A stretch of DNA of 64,000 nucleotides from Gillisia xinjiangensis. Its GTDB lineage: Bacteria > Bacteroidota > Bacteroidia > Flavobacteriales > Flavobacteriaceae. Below, one piece after another: positions 16,466 through 26,059 of the stretch. Every line of letters starts with the position of its first letter. Position 1 is the stretch's first letter. Position numbers and translations under genes: made by a program. Under the pieces are notes generated by a model. That model worked only from the letters and a program-made list of their open reading frames with translations. It was not told where the DNA came from and made no database searches. Location: NCBI RefSeq assembly GCF_046298265.1, contig NZ_JBKAHK010000002.1:310001-374000 (forward strand), read 5' to 3'.

Positions 16466-16861
16466 ATGGAAGAAACAAATAGACAAAAGAAAATAGGCGG
16501 AGTTCTGCAAAAAGATTTGGCGGACATCCTGCAAAATCATATCAGGGATTCAGGGATTCATGGAGTTTTAGTGTCTGTTTCCAAGGTAAAAGTCACCACC
16601 GATCTTTCGATTGCGAAGGCATATATCAGCATTTTCCCATCTAAGGAAGCTAATGAAGTATTGGAAGGAATAAATCTTATAAAATCAAAGATCAAACACG
16701 AACTGGCGCAACGCACAAGACATCAGCTGCGAAGAATGCCGGAACTTACTTTTTTTATAGACGATTCCCTGGAATATATAGAAAAGATAGACAAATCCAT
16801 CAGGGGCGAGGAAAACCCAATTTCTGATCCCGATCTTTTGGATCCACGGAAAAAATCTTAA
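16466..16861 (+). CDS. rbfA: Ribosome-binding factor A
   Basis: RbfA helps mature the 30S subunit, acting on the 5' end of 16S rRNA. The 131-residue KH-fold protein has VSVSKVKVTTDLSIAKAYIS, the family's 'V..V.vs.Dl..A.Vy.s' signature, and LRRMPELTFFIDDSLEYIEKI. The stop (TAA 16859-16861) is followed directly by a GTG start, so it is coupled to the permease gene downstream. Confidence 0.95.
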   Translation: MEETNRQKKIGGVLQKDLADILQNHIRDSGIHGVLVSVSKVKVTTDLSIAKAYISIFPSKEANEVLEGINLIKSKIKHELAQRTRHQLRRMPELTFFIDDSLEYIEKIDKSIRGEENPISDPDLLDPRKKS

Positions 16862-16862
16862 A

Positions 16863-18062
16863 GTGAATTTTTCCCTCTACATCGCCAAACGGTATTTATT
16901 TACCAAAAGCAGCAATAATGCGATCAATATCATCACTATTATTGCCGCAGTAGGCGTTTTTGCGGGAGCCTTCTCATTATTTATTGTGCTTTCCGGATTC
17001 TCCGGATTAAAAGATTTCAGCTTAAGCTTCTCCAACGAATTTGACCCAGATCTTAAAGTATTTCCGTCAAGCGGAAAAACGATCAGTATTTCTGAAGCGG
17101 AAAAACAAAATTTATATAAAATTCAGGGGATCTCTGCTTCTTCTGAAATCGTGGAAGAACGTATTTTTCTGGATTACAGATCAAAAAACCATACCGCTTT
17201 TATAAAAGGCGTAGATTCTGAATATCGTAAAGTGAATAATATAGACAGCTCCATCGTGTATGGAAACTGGCTTACCGACAGTGATTTTCAGGTAGTGGCA
17301 GGTAATGGGATTACCAGGTTGCTAACCCTTAGTGCGTACGATTATAATCATTTATTGGAAATCATGGTTCCCAGGCCGGGAAAAGGTCAGGTTACCGTCC
17401 CAACTGATGCGTTTAATAAAGAAGGCGTCGTGGTTACCGGAATTTACAGCGTGAATGAAGAATTAGACAGCAAATATATATTCGCAAATATAAGTTTTGC
17501 GCGACAGTTGCTTGAACTGGAAGAAAATCAGGTTTCGGCTATGGAAATAAAACTTGCTCCGGGAGCCGACCCTGAAACAGTAACTTCAGAAATTAAAAAG
17601 ATCCTCAGTCAGGATGTTATGGTTAAAAACCGTGCCCAGCTTAATGAAACGCTTTATAAAATGCTTAACACCGAAAATCTTGCGGTATATCTTATTTTCA
17701 CCCTCGTGCTTATTATTGCGCTTTTTAATGTGGTAGGATCCATCATTATGGTGATCCTGGATAAAAGGGAAAATATTAAGACGCTTTACAGTCTTGGCGC
17801 TACTGAAAATACCATTAAAAACATCTTTTTTATGCAAGGTGCGCTTATGACTATTGTAGGCGGATTTATAGGGGTGCTTTTCGCCCTGATCCTGGTTTAC
17901 CTGCAACTGCAGTTTGATCTTGTAATGATAACACCTTCGCTGCCCTATCCTGTTAAGATAAAAGCCGAAAATATTATTTTAGTTTTGGTAACTATTGGAA
18001 TTTTAGGAATGACAGCCTCCTATATTGCCGCCAGCAGAAGCAAAAAAGCGATTCAGGCCTAA
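16863..18062 (+). CDS. FtsX/LolC-type ABC transporter permease
   Basis: This 399-residue inner-membrane permease starts at GTG 16863, 1 bp after the rbfA stop. One helix lies near the N-terminus (about 18-45), then a large periplasmic domain (about 46-265), then three C-terminal helices. This is the MacB/LolC/E layout. The cytoplasmic coupling sequence between the first two C-terminal helices is DKRENIKTLYSLGATENTIK. rbfA followed by such a permease is a common Bacteroidota pair and often proposed for lipoprotein release. No ATPase gene is adjacent. Confidence 0.9.
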   Translation: MNFSLYIAKRYLFTKSSNNAINIITIIAAVGVFAGAFSLFIVLSGFSGLKDFSLSFSNEFDPDLKVFPSSGKTISISEAEKQNLYKIQGISASSEIVEERIFLDYRSKNHTAFIKGVDSEYRKVNNIDSSIVYGNWLTDSDFQVVAGNGITRLLTLSAYDYNHLLEIMVPRPGKGQVTVPTDAFNKEGVVVTGIYSVNEELDSKYIFANISFARQLLELEENQVSAMEIKLAPGADPETVTSEIKKILSQDVMVKNRAQLNETLYKMLNTENLAVYLIFTLVLIIALFNVVGSIIMVILDKRENIKTLYSLGATENTIKNIFFMQGALMTIVGGFIGVLFALILVYLQLQFDLVMITPSLPYPVKIKAENIILVLVTIGILGMTASYIAASRSKKAIQA

Positions 18063-19051
18063 ACGAATTCGAATCCTGAAAATTCTTTTTCTACCTCATC
18101 AAAAGCTGCAAAAACATCTATAGAATGATCGCTGGTCACCATTTTTGTGCGGAATTCCTTAAAATGCGGAATTCCTTTGAAGTAGTTTGTATAATGTCTT
18201 CTGGTTTCAAAAACACCTAATTTCTCACCTTTCCAGTCTATTGCCATTTGAAGATGTTTTCTGGCGGCCTGGACGCGTTCCTCCAGGGTTGGCGGTGCAA
18301 GATGTTCCCCTGTGGCAAAAAAGTGTTTCACCTCTCTAAAAAACCAGGGATATCCAATACTTGCACGGCCTATCATAGCACCGTCCAAACCGAATTTATC
18401 ACGCATTTCCATCGCTTTTTCCGGAGTGTCCACATCTCCGTTTCCAAAAATGGGAATATGCATTCTCGGGTTGTTCTTAACATCGGCAATTGGACCCCAA
18501 TCGGCAACACCCTTGTACATCTGGGCGCGGGTTCGGCCGTGAATGGCGATGGATTTTGCACCAACATCCTGCAATCTTTCGGCAACCTCAACAATTTTTA
18601 TGGAATCATGATCCCAGCCTAAACGTGTTTTCACGGTGATTGGTAAATTGGTATGCTTCACCATGGCCGCGGTTAGAGAAACCATTAAATCGATGTCTTT
18701 CAGGATCCCGGCACCAGCTCCCTTGGAAACCACCTTTTTTACCGGGCAGCCAAAATTGATGTCAATGATATCGGGATTGGATTTTTCAACGATTTCAATA
18801 GATTGCAGCATGGAATCCAGATTGGCTCCAAAGATCTGTATGCCCACCGGGCGTTCCTTTTCATAGATATCCAGCTTCATCCTGCTCTTGGCAGCATCGC
18901 GAATAAGCCCTTCTGAAGAGATAAACTCGGTATATACTACATCTGCTCCCTGTTCCTTGCACAAGGCACGAAACGGCGGATCGCTTACATCTTCCATTGG
19001 TGCTAAAAGCAATGGAAATTCCCCTACATCTATGTTACCTATTTTGGACAC
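18059..19051 (-). CDS. dusB: tRNA-dihydrouridine synthase B
   Basis: Dus enzymes reduce uridines in the tRNA D-loop using FMN and NADPH. The 330-residue TIM barrel starts MSKIGNIDVGEFPLLLAPME. DINFGCPVKKVVSKGAGAGI contains the catalytic C102, and FGNGDVDTPEKA and DGAMIGRASIGYPWFFRE bind FMN. The C-terminal helical domain is present (RHLQMAIDWKGEKLGVFETR). The gene converges on the permease gene, with a 4-bp overlap of the two stops. Confidence 0.95.
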   Translation of the reverse strand: MSKIGNIDVGEFPLLLAPMEDVSDPPFRALCKEQGADVVYTEFISSEGLIRDAAKSRMKLDIYEKERPVGIQIFGANLDSMLQSIEIVEKSNPDIIDINFGCPVKKVVSKGAGAGILKDIDLMVSLTAAMVKHTNLPITVKTRLGWDHDSIKIVEVAERLQDVGAKSIAIHGRTRAQMYKGVADWGPIADVKNNPRMHIPIFGNGDVDTPEKAMEMRDKFGLDGAMIGRASIGYPWFFREVKHFFATGEHLAPPTLEERVQAARKHLQMAIDWKGEKLGVFETRRHYTNYFKGIPHFKEFRTKMVTSDHSIDVFAAFDEVEKEFSGFEFV

Positions 19052-19086
19052 ACTCTTTTTATTTAAGGTGCAAAATTAAGCAAAAT

Positions 19087-19286
19087 CCCCCTAACCCCCG
19101 AAGGTGAAATTTATGAAACTGGAATTCTGAAGAAATAAATTTAAGAAAGACTTAAAATGCCTACTCTACCAGGGGTATGTTTGTTAAAAACAATTCAAAG
19201 TTGAAAGTAGATATGCGAGATTTGGAATTAGGGTTCGTCCTGGTGAATCGCAGCAGTGAGAGTTCCCCCCTTCTGGGGTTAGGGGG
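19087..19286. repeat. Gap flanked by a 17-nt inverted repeat
   Basis: CCCCCTAACCCCCGAAG (19087-19103) and CTTCTGGGGTTAGGGGG (19270-19286) form inverted ends with one mismatch around 166 bp without coding sequence, between dusB and the TonB-dependent receptor. The C-rich ends contrast with the AT-rich surroundings. It could be a MITE-like element or two copies of a short dispersed repeat. Confidence 0.45.
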
Positions 19287-19292
19287 CCGGGC

Positions 19293-21704
19293 CTAAATCC
19301 TGTCCCGCTCTGCAGCTTCTATTTGGCGCTGATTGTCACTTAATCTGAAATTACCGAAGTTGTACTTAAATCCAAACCGCACATAGCGCAATTCCTCCTG
19401 TGCGTAAAAGGAATTATCCTGATTAAGATATTGAGATGTCAACCGTGTATTGGTGGTATTCAGGATATCTTCAAAATTCAGACTTACCTCTGCCCTGTTG
19501 TTCCAAAGGGTTTTTCTAAAACCTATTGAAAAAGTGGTCATAGGATCCAAGTTATAAGAACCGGAAATAAAATCAGAAACATGCATTAAGAATAGATTTC
19601 CTTCAAAAGTGCCATCTTTAGAAAGCGTAAAAACATTGTAGACATAGGCCTGTATCCCATCTGCCTCATTGGTGACTTCGGCGTTTCCGCTTTCAACTGC
19701 CAAAAAAGTATTTTCCATGTGAAATAAGGAAGTAAATGCCTGGGCATACCACCACCCCGTTATAGACCTTCCGTGAAAAACATCAAGCCCATAGGATTTG
19801 TTTTCCAGCAAATTCGTACTCACATTTCTTATAGTTAGATTCCTGTTATCCTGAAATGCCAGGGTTGTAGGTGTTATCCCGTCATCCTTATAGTAAAGAT
19901 CAAAGAAATACTGACCCTTCAGCGTATAATTTAAATTGTAATTGTTGCTGATAGCTGCCTTCAAATTTGGGTTTCCGGCATTGAAATTATTTTCATTCAG
20001 GAAATACCGGAAAGGGTTTAGACTCTCGTATTTAGGACGGGCAATTCGTCTGGAATAATCTAAAGTAAGCACATGATCATCGGATATTTTATGCTGCAAA
20101 TAGGCGGTGGGAAAAAGTTCAAAATATTCCTGGGTATTGACTTCTCCCATAGAATTTGAAGTTCCGGTAATATCGGTATATTCCCCTCTAAGTCCTGCTT
20201 TTACGGCCCATTTATCCCAGTCTTTCGTAATACTGGCATAGCCGGCATAAATAGCCTCATCATACAGGAAGTTGTCGGACAAACCTTCAATAAGCTGGCG
20301 GTTGTTGTTCTGTGTATTAAAATAATCTATCCCGCTTTCAGAATTTATCTGAGATGATTTTGCCCCCATCTCAAAAGCAGTACTTCCTATTGGAGTTTGG
20401 TAATCCACCTGAGCGGTGAAAATATCGATTTCCTGAGCTGCATCGGTTAAAAAACTAATTCTGTTTAAAACAGCATCCTGCGGTGAAAAATAGGTGGAAA
20501 GCACATCCTGCCTGCGTTCCTGGTTGAAATTGGTATAATGGGCTTCCGCTGAAATTTGAGCTCCCTCGGTTTTCAGGAGGTGCGTAAATTTTAAATCCAT
20601 CGCAATATTATTCTCATCATTTTCGAGTCCGCTTCGGGTAACAAATGAAGAATCCAGCTGAAACTGAGCACTCCTTATATCGGTTTCCACCACATTATCA
20701 AAAGTCCTGTTGGGCGATAACATCGCATTGGCAGAAAAACTCAATGTATTCCTCTTATCTATGGCATAATCCATATTTAGATTGGCATTGTGTGCCTGGG
20801 AACGGGTAGTCCTGTTGAAGTCTGTATACCATCGGGAGAATACGGCGCCATCTTCATTTATGAAATTGATATAGCTGTCGTCATTTTTAAAATCTTTCCG
20901 CGGACTGAAACTATAATTCGCAAAAACATTCAGCTTTTCACTTTTGAAATAATGGCTGGTCCCAAACTGGTATTTCGGAAAAATGGCCTGGGTATAGGTT
21001 CCGTTGAGACTTCCTTTATAGCCCGGGCTAATATTGCTGCTGGTAACTATATTCAAAATGGCTCCGCCCTGAGCTTCATAGCGCGCCGGCGGATTGGTGA
21101 TGACTTCAATGGATTTTATGTTTGCTGCAGAATAACTTTCCAGCAAGGTTTGCAGCTCTGAAGCAGATAAATGAACTTTCCTGTCGTTGATATAAACTGC
21201 CACTATATTGTTGCGCACCAATAATTGGTTTTGTGTTACAATCACCCCGGGCGTTCTTTTTAAAATTTCCCACGAATTCCCTGAAGACAGGGTGGAATTT
21301 TCAACGTTGAAGATAAGTCTGTCTATCGTCTTGGTTACCGTTGGCTTTTTTGCATTGATCGTAATTTCATTAAGAGCTCCGGCATCTTCCTTTAAAACTA
21401 TGGTGTTCAGCGTGCTGTTTCCGTTTACTGAAATCTTTTTTATATAGGGTTCAAAACCAACAAAACTTGCGATAAGAACATATTCTTTAGTTACAATATT
21501 TTCGAACAGATAATCTCCCTGTTCATCTGTAACGGCGCCTTTGTAAACAGTGGTAGAATCGTTTTCCATCAGGACTACATTTGCGTAGGCAACTCCTTCC
21601 TGGTTTGGAAATAGTACGGAGCCTTTAACAGAATTCTGGGAAAATGTGGAAAATGTAACAAGGAAAATCAGGCAACAAAGTGGGGGGATATATAAGTGCT
21701 TCAT
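19293..21704 (-). CDS. TonB-dependent receptor, CarboxypepD_reg-like/OMP_b-brl family
   Basis: This outer-membrane receptor has 803 residues from ATG 21704; an upstream TTG is open but unneeded. A signal peptide (HLYIPPLCCLIFLVTFSTFSQ) leads into a carboxypeptidase-regulatory-like domain (about 28-110: GSVLFPNQEGVAYANVVLME), a plug (about 125-220, with VYINDRKVHLSASELQTLLE) and a long beta-barrel. The barrel ends in YVRFGFKYNFGNF, with a short C-terminal extension (RLSDNQRQIEAAERDRI). The family (outer membrane beta-barrel protein, no SusD) takes up unknown ligands or acts in signalling. No sigma/anti-sigma pair is adjacent. Confidence 0.88.
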   Translation of the reverse strand: MKHLYIPPLCCLIFLVTFSTFSQNSVKGSVLFPNQEGVAYANVVLMENDSTTVYKGAVTDEQGDYLFENIVTKEYVLIASFVGFEPYIKKISVNGNSTLNTIVLKEDAGALNEITINAKKPTVTKTIDRLIFNVENSTLSSGNSWEILKRTPGVIVTQNQLLVRNNIVAVYINDRKVHLSASELQTLLESYSAANIKSIEVITNPPARYEAQGGAILNIVTSSNISPGYKGSLNGTYTQAIFPKYQFGTSHYFKSEKLNVFANYSFSPRKDFKNDDSYINFINEDGAVFSRWYTDFNRTTRSQAHNANLNMDYAIDKRNTLSFSANAMLSPNRTFDNVVETDIRSAQFQLDSSFVTRSGLENDENNIAMDLKFTHLLKTEGAQISAEAHYTNFNQERRQDVLSTYFSPQDAVLNRISFLTDAAQEIDIFTAQVDYQTPIGSTAFEMGAKSSQINSESGIDYFNTQNNNRQLIEGLSDNFLYDEAIYAGYASITKDWDKWAVKAGLRGEYTDITGTSNSMGEVNTQEYFELFPTAYLQHKISDDHVLTLDYSRRIARPKYESLNPFRYFLNENNFNAGNPNLKAAISNNYNLNYTLKGQYFFDLYYKDDGITPTTLAFQDNRNLTIRNVSTNLLENKSYGLDVFHGRSITGWWYAQAFTSLFHMENTFLAVESGNAEVTNEADGIQAYVYNVFTLSKDGTFEGNLFLMHVSDFISGSYNLDPMTTFSIGFRKTLWNNRAEVSLNFEDILNTTNTRLTSQYLNQDNSFYAQEELRYVRFGFKYNFGNFRLSDNQRQIEAAERDRI

Positions 21705-21738
21705 CAACAATAAATTGAAAATTGGGGTTTTTGTTGAT

Positions 21739-21746
21739 CAAATATA
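21739..21746 (-). promoter_or_regulatory. Candidate -7 box of the TonB receptor gene
   Basis: The minus strand reads TATATTTG, a TAnnTTTG match, about 35 bp before the ATG at 21704. A palindrome, GATAATATTATC (21759-21770), lies just upstream where a -33 box or operator would be. No TTG is found at the normal spacing. Confidence 0.35.
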
Positions 21747-21847
21747 GTATTTCTGAAAGATAATATTATCATTTCATTCTTAATTCCAAAAAAATGACAA
21801 AGTATAGGTAAGCTTCGGGGAATTAAACCCTCAATGAGGGATTGAAA

Positions 21848-24799
21848 TTAATCCTTTTTTATCGCATCATATAAAACCTGCTGAATTTTGGTTCGGGTAT
21901 TTAACTGATATAATCGCGTATTATCCCTTGTGGGATAAACCCGGTTTGACATAAAAATGTAAAGAAGATCTTTTGCCGGATCCATCCAAACCATAATTCC
22001 GGTAAAACCTGAATGTCCAAAACTTAAATCGCTTGCCTCCCTTGCTGCATTTCCGTCTGCTTTTCGCTCGCCTAAAGTGGGTTTATCAAACCCCAATGCC
22101 CGCCGATTATCGTTTTCAGGAAATTGATATTTGGTGAATTCCTCTATTGTTTTTTCTGAAATATATTGCCTTCCGCCATAATTCCCTTTGTTGAGGTACA
22201 TTTGCATCAATTTTGCCAGATCGTTAGCATTTGAAAATAATCCGGCATTGGCCGAAATTCCGTTCATCATAATTGCTCCTTCATCATGCACTGTTCCGTG
22301 CAGTGGCATATTTCTGAATAAATAATCGTTTTCAGTAGGTATGATCCTGTTCATCGGAAATTTTTCCATAGGTTTATAAGTAAGGGTCGTGGCTCCTAAT
22401 GGGTTGTAAAAATTTTTATTTGTGTAGGCTATAAAATCTTCATCGGTGATTTCTTCAACAATGCTGGGAAGCAAATAAAAAGCAAGGCCGGAATACAAAT
22501 ATTTTCGTTCAGCTTCCAAAGGGGATTTTTTTATGGCTTTAAATATTTTTGATTTATACCTTTTATGCAACCACATCGTTGAGGTAATTTTTATTGGAAA
22601 TCTGGCTGAAGAATCCTTTTTGATGGTGTTCCATTTATAGCTGCCATTTTTTCGAAGGGTGTTTTTCCAGTAAGCGATCCAGGGTTTAAATCCCGCCTGA
22701 TGTGCCAGGATTTCCCTGAACGGAACACCTGCTTTGTCTGAATTTTTGAAATAAGGCAGATAGGTTTCTATCCCAGCTTCCAAATTGAATTTCCCTTCAT
22801 CATATAACTTCATCAAGGCCGGTAATGCTGAAGAAACCTTGGTTACCGAAGCCAAATCGTAAATATCGGTGAGTTTTACTCTTGTGGTATCGCTGTAAAT
22901 ATGTTCGCCATAAGCCTTATGAAAAATCACTTTTTGATCTCTGGCCACCAAAATCTGTCCGCCGGGAATCGCCTTTTCATTCATTGCTTCCTGCATCAGG
23001 GAATCTATGCGCCTATAGAGTATTTCTGAATCCATTTCCACTTCTTCCGGCAGGGTATATTTAAACCGGGTCCCGCCTTCAACGTCAAGGCCGGATCCCT
23101 CCTTAAATTTTTCGCCTATGCTCACCGGGAGTTTTCCGCTTGCGCCAATTCCGCCAAAAATAAGCTGTGCCGCCAGGTCCTGCGCGTTTTTGCTGTCCTG
23201 ATAGGTAAGTATTAAAGCCGGGGAGTTTTCAATTCCCTCCAACTTATCCAACACATAGGGATTCTTAAAAAATGTGACAACCGTGTTTTTTTTGCCCGCC
23301 AATTCGCTAAGGAATTCCTGAGCTTCAGTTGAAAGTTCCAGGTTGTTCCTGGGGAATTTACTTTCGTCATAAACAGCTGCAATTACGAGGTTATAATTTT
23401 CGAACGCATTTTTAATTTCACTTACCTGCTCCACAGTTGCATCATTGGGAAGATGAAATTGAGCAATATTTGCGTATAAACTTATAGCTTCCTGAAAAAC
23501 GCTGTTCTCACTTCCAAAAGAAACGGAAGCGATTTGCAGGTTTTCCAAATCCTTTAACGGCAAGAGATCGTTGTCGTTTTTGAGGACGGTAAGCGAAGCT
23601 TCTGTGAGTTTTCTGCTAAATAATTCGGCATCTGAATTATTCAGATCTTCCAACAGGTTTACCGAAGAAGTAGGTTGATATTCATTTAATCCCGCCCATT
23701 GTTTGAGTGCCAGGAGTTTTCGGCATCGTTTATCGATTTCAGCCTGTGAGATAAGACCCTGGTTTATGGCATTGCGTATTTCGGCAATGGCAAGCGGTAC
23801 ATCCACCGTAAATTCCAACAGATCATTCCCGGCAAGAATGGCGTCTTTATCTACGATTCCGGGGGAATTGTCTTTGGTTACGCCTTTCATGTTCATCGCA
23901 TCGGTAACTGTTAAACCTTCAAAGTTCAATTCATTTTTCAACAAACCGGTGATTATGGGTTTTGATAATGTTGAAGGTACCCCGGTAGAATCCAGGGCAG
24001 GGATATCCAGATGGGCAATCATTACCCCGCCAATTCCGGCTTTTATTATTTCCCTGAAGGGATAAAGCTCCAGGGAATCCAACCTTGCCTGGGAATGATT
24101 TATTTGAGGCAACGCATAATGGGAATCGACATCAGTATCACCATGGCCGGGAAAATGTTTTGCGGTTGGCAATACCCCACCATCCTGTAAGCCCCGCATA
24201 TATTCGATTCCTTTTTCAGCGACATTGTATTTATTTTCCCCGAAAGACCGGAAATTGATCACCGGATTGTTGGCATTATTATTTACATCGACCACAGGGG
24301 CAAAATTAAGATGCAATCCAACCTGTTTTATTTGCCGGGCTATTTCGGTTCCCATCGCATAGATCAAAGAATCATTTTGGATCGCTCCCAGGGCCATTTG
24401 AAACGGGTAACTTATGGTGCTGTCCAGGCGCATTCCCAATCCCCATTCGGCATCAATTGCACCCAATAACGGGACTTTTGAAGATGCCTGATATTCGTTC
24501 ATCTGGCTAACCTGTCTTATTGGCCCTCCCTGGAAAAAGATTAACCCGCCTATTTTCTGATTTTTGATCAAATCAAGGATTTCCTGCCGATGTTCCTCTC
24601 CCCTGTTTGAATATGCCGCAACCATAATAAGTTGGGCAATTCGTTCATTCGGGGTTAAGTTTTCCATTAAGGAATCTACCCAGGTGCTATTGGTATATTG
24701 TAAAAATTCGGGAGTTTTTTGCTTATTTTCCTGTGCTTTCAGGGAAATTCCTGAAAAAAATATAATTGAAGCAAAACAAACTGGGTGTAAAAATTTCAT
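21848..24799 (-). CDS. GH3 beta-N-acetylglucosaminidase fused to a serine hydrolase (beta-lactamase fold)
   Basis: This 983-residue exported protein (signal MKFLHPVCFASIIFFSGISLKAQ) has two enzymes. The N-terminal GH3 domain (about 35-375) carries the NagZ motif KHFPGHGDTDVDSH (214-227), whose His serves as acid/base, and the nucleophile D300 in LTVTDAMNMKG. A GH3 C-terminal-like domain (about 395-570) follows. The C-terminal serine hydrolase (about 590-975) has S651-V-T-K654 (SxxK), YLYSG in the YxN position and GHSGFTG (HxG). The combination suggests removal of GlcNAc from muropeptides coupled to ester or peptide hydrolysis. It follows the NagX-like gene by 48 bp. Confidence 0.93.
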   Translation of the reverse strand: MKFLHPVCFASIIFFSGISLKAQENKQKTPEFLQYTNSTWVDSLMENLTPNERIAQLIMVAAYSNRGEEHRQEILDLIKNQKIGGLIFFQGGPIRQVSQMNEYQASSKVPLLGAIDAEWGLGMRLDSTISYPFQMALGAIQNDSLIYAMGTEIARQIKQVGLHLNFAPVVDVNNNANNPVINFRSFGENKYNVAEKGIEYMRGLQDGGVLPTAKHFPGHGDTDVDSHYALPQINHSQARLDSLELYPFREIIKAGIGGVMIAHLDIPALDSTGVPSTLSKPIITGLLKNELNFEGLTVTDAMNMKGVTKDNSPGIVDKDAILAGNDLLEFTVDVPLAIAEIRNAINQGLISQAEIDKRCRKLLALKQWAGLNEYQPTSSVNLLEDLNNSDAELFSRKLTEASLTVLKNDNDLLPLKDLENLQIASVSFGSENSVFQEAISLYANIAQFHLPNDATVEQVSEIKNAFENYNLVIAAVYDESKFPRNNLELSTEAQEFLSELAGKKNTVVTFFKNPYVLDKLEGIENSPALILTYQDSKNAQDLAAQLIFGGIGASGKLPVSIGEKFKEGSGLDVEGGTRFKYTLPEEVEMDSEILYRRIDSLMQEAMNEKAIPGGQILVARDQKVIFHKAYGEHIYSDTTRVKLTDIYDLASVTKVSSALPALMKLYDEGKFNLEAGIETYLPYFKNSDKAGVPFREILAHQAGFKPWIAYWKNTLRKNGSYKWNTIKKDSSARFPIKITSTMWLHKRYKSKIFKAIKKSPLEAERKYLYSGLAFYLLPSIVEEITDEDFIAYTNKNFYNPLGATTLTYKPMEKFPMNRIIPTENDYLFRNMPLHGTVHDEGAIMMNGISANAGLFSNANDLAKLMQMYLNKGNYGGRQYISEKTIEEFTKYQFPENDNRRALGFDKPTLGERKADGNAAREASDLSFGHSGFTGIMVWMDPAKDLLYIFMSNRVYPTRDNTRLYQLNTRTKIQQVLYDAIKKD

Positions 24800-24847
24800 A
24801 ATTAAAAATTGATTTTTATTGATGACAGATTTCAGATTTAAAAACGA

Positions 24848-25978
24848 TTAAACCTTAATATATATTTTTCGTTTATCCATAATATAACCCACGATCCACA
24901 TTACCAGCACATAACAAATGGCAAAAACAAGCGAGGCGTTAAATTCGGTGAGCCAGCTCAAAAACCCGTTTTTATAGATCCATGTTTGTAAACCTTCAGA
25001 ATTTACCAGGATGATATTCATTAACATCACCACCAAACCAGAAAGCACATAGATAAACAAAGGGTTTTTCCCAAAAACCTCGAAAAAATAGGTCCACCCT
25101 TTTAACTTCCACAATTCGATTATTAAAATAAGCAACGCAATAATAATAAGAGACCATCCAATGCTCAGCAATACATACGAACTGGTCCAGATCGCTTTAT
25201 TAATAGGAAAAAACGGATCCCAGATCTCGGACAGGATCACCGCAATTATTCCGGACAGCACCAGTTTCCAAACAGTTGAAAACGTGTTTCCCGACTTTTG
25301 AATAAAAATTCCGGCCACGTATCCCGCCACAACATTTGCCACAGCGGGAAAAGTGCTCAACAAACCTTCAGGATCGAATGCCAAGCCAAAACCCCGATAA
25401 AGGTTTTCAGGGCGGAACAACATCAAATCGAATTTTAATGCGGCATTTCCGGTCAACCTATATGGTTCCGGCTGATCTCCGAAGGTATACATTACAAGCC
25501 AGTATCCAAATAAGATCAGAATGCTAACCACTATCGAAATTTTTAATTTTAAATAGTGAATCAGCAGGGAAGCAATTAAATAACATAAGGCTATCCGCTG
25601 TAAAACCCCCATAATTCTGATATTGGCCAGGTTCTTAAATGCCAGATAGCCTGCCTCATCTCTGTATAAAAATGGAAAAGCATTCAGAAACAAGCCGATA
25701 AGAAAGATCAATATGCTGCGCTTAAATATTTTTTTTAGGAAAAGGCCTTCTTCTTTCCCCTCGTATTTCCTAAGGCTAAAACTCATTGCGTTCCCAACTA
25801 CAAAGAGAAATGTGGGGAATACCAGATCGGTAATGGTAAAACCGTGCCAGGCGGAGTGCCTGAACGGCGCATAAATAGTGGCCCAACTTCCGGGTGTATT
25901 TACTAAAATCATTAGGGCGATGGTGAGTCCCCGGAGCACGTCCAGAGCAAGATAGCGTTGCTGAGTTTTTAACATCAT
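24848..25978 (-). CDS. NagX-like membrane acyltransferase (DUF5009/HGSNAT-type)
   Basis: This 376-residue membrane protein with about ten helices starts MMLKTQQRYLALDVLRGLTI, the hallmark of the heparan-alpha-glucosaminide N-acetyltransferase/NagX family. RHSAWHGFTITDLVFPTFLF (about 42-61) contains the conserved His/Asp region and FVVGNAMSFSL follows. Family members in GlcNAc regulons are thought to acetylate glucosamine at the inner membrane. It is the first gene before the GH3 fusion (48-bp gap), which supports an amino-sugar role. Either of two adjacent ATGs (25978, 25975) may be used. Confidence 0.88.
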   Translation of the reverse strand: MMLKTQQRYLALDVLRGLTIALMILVNTPGSWATIYAPFRHSAWHGFTITDLVFPTFLFVVGNAMSFSLRKYEGKEEGLFLKKIFKRSILIFLIGLFLNAFPFLYRDEAGYLAFKNLANIRIMGVLQRIALCYLIASLLIHYLKLKISIVVSILILFGYWLVMYTFGDQPEPYRLTGNAALKFDLMLFRPENLYRGFGLAFDPEGLLSTFPAVANVVAGYVAGIFIQKSGNTFSTVWKLVLSGIIAVILSEIWDPFFPINKAIWTSSYVLLSIGWSLIIIALLILIIELWKLKGWTYFFEVFGKNPLFIYVLSGLVVMLMNIILVNSEGLQTWIYKNGFLSWLTEFNASLVFAICYVLVMWIVGYIMDKRKIYIKV

Positions 25979-26059
25979 GAACTTCAGTATTAATTATTGA
26001 CCTGCTTTATTAATTTCAGAAATAAAAAATTTTCGGCTATAATATAATCTTGTTTTTCA

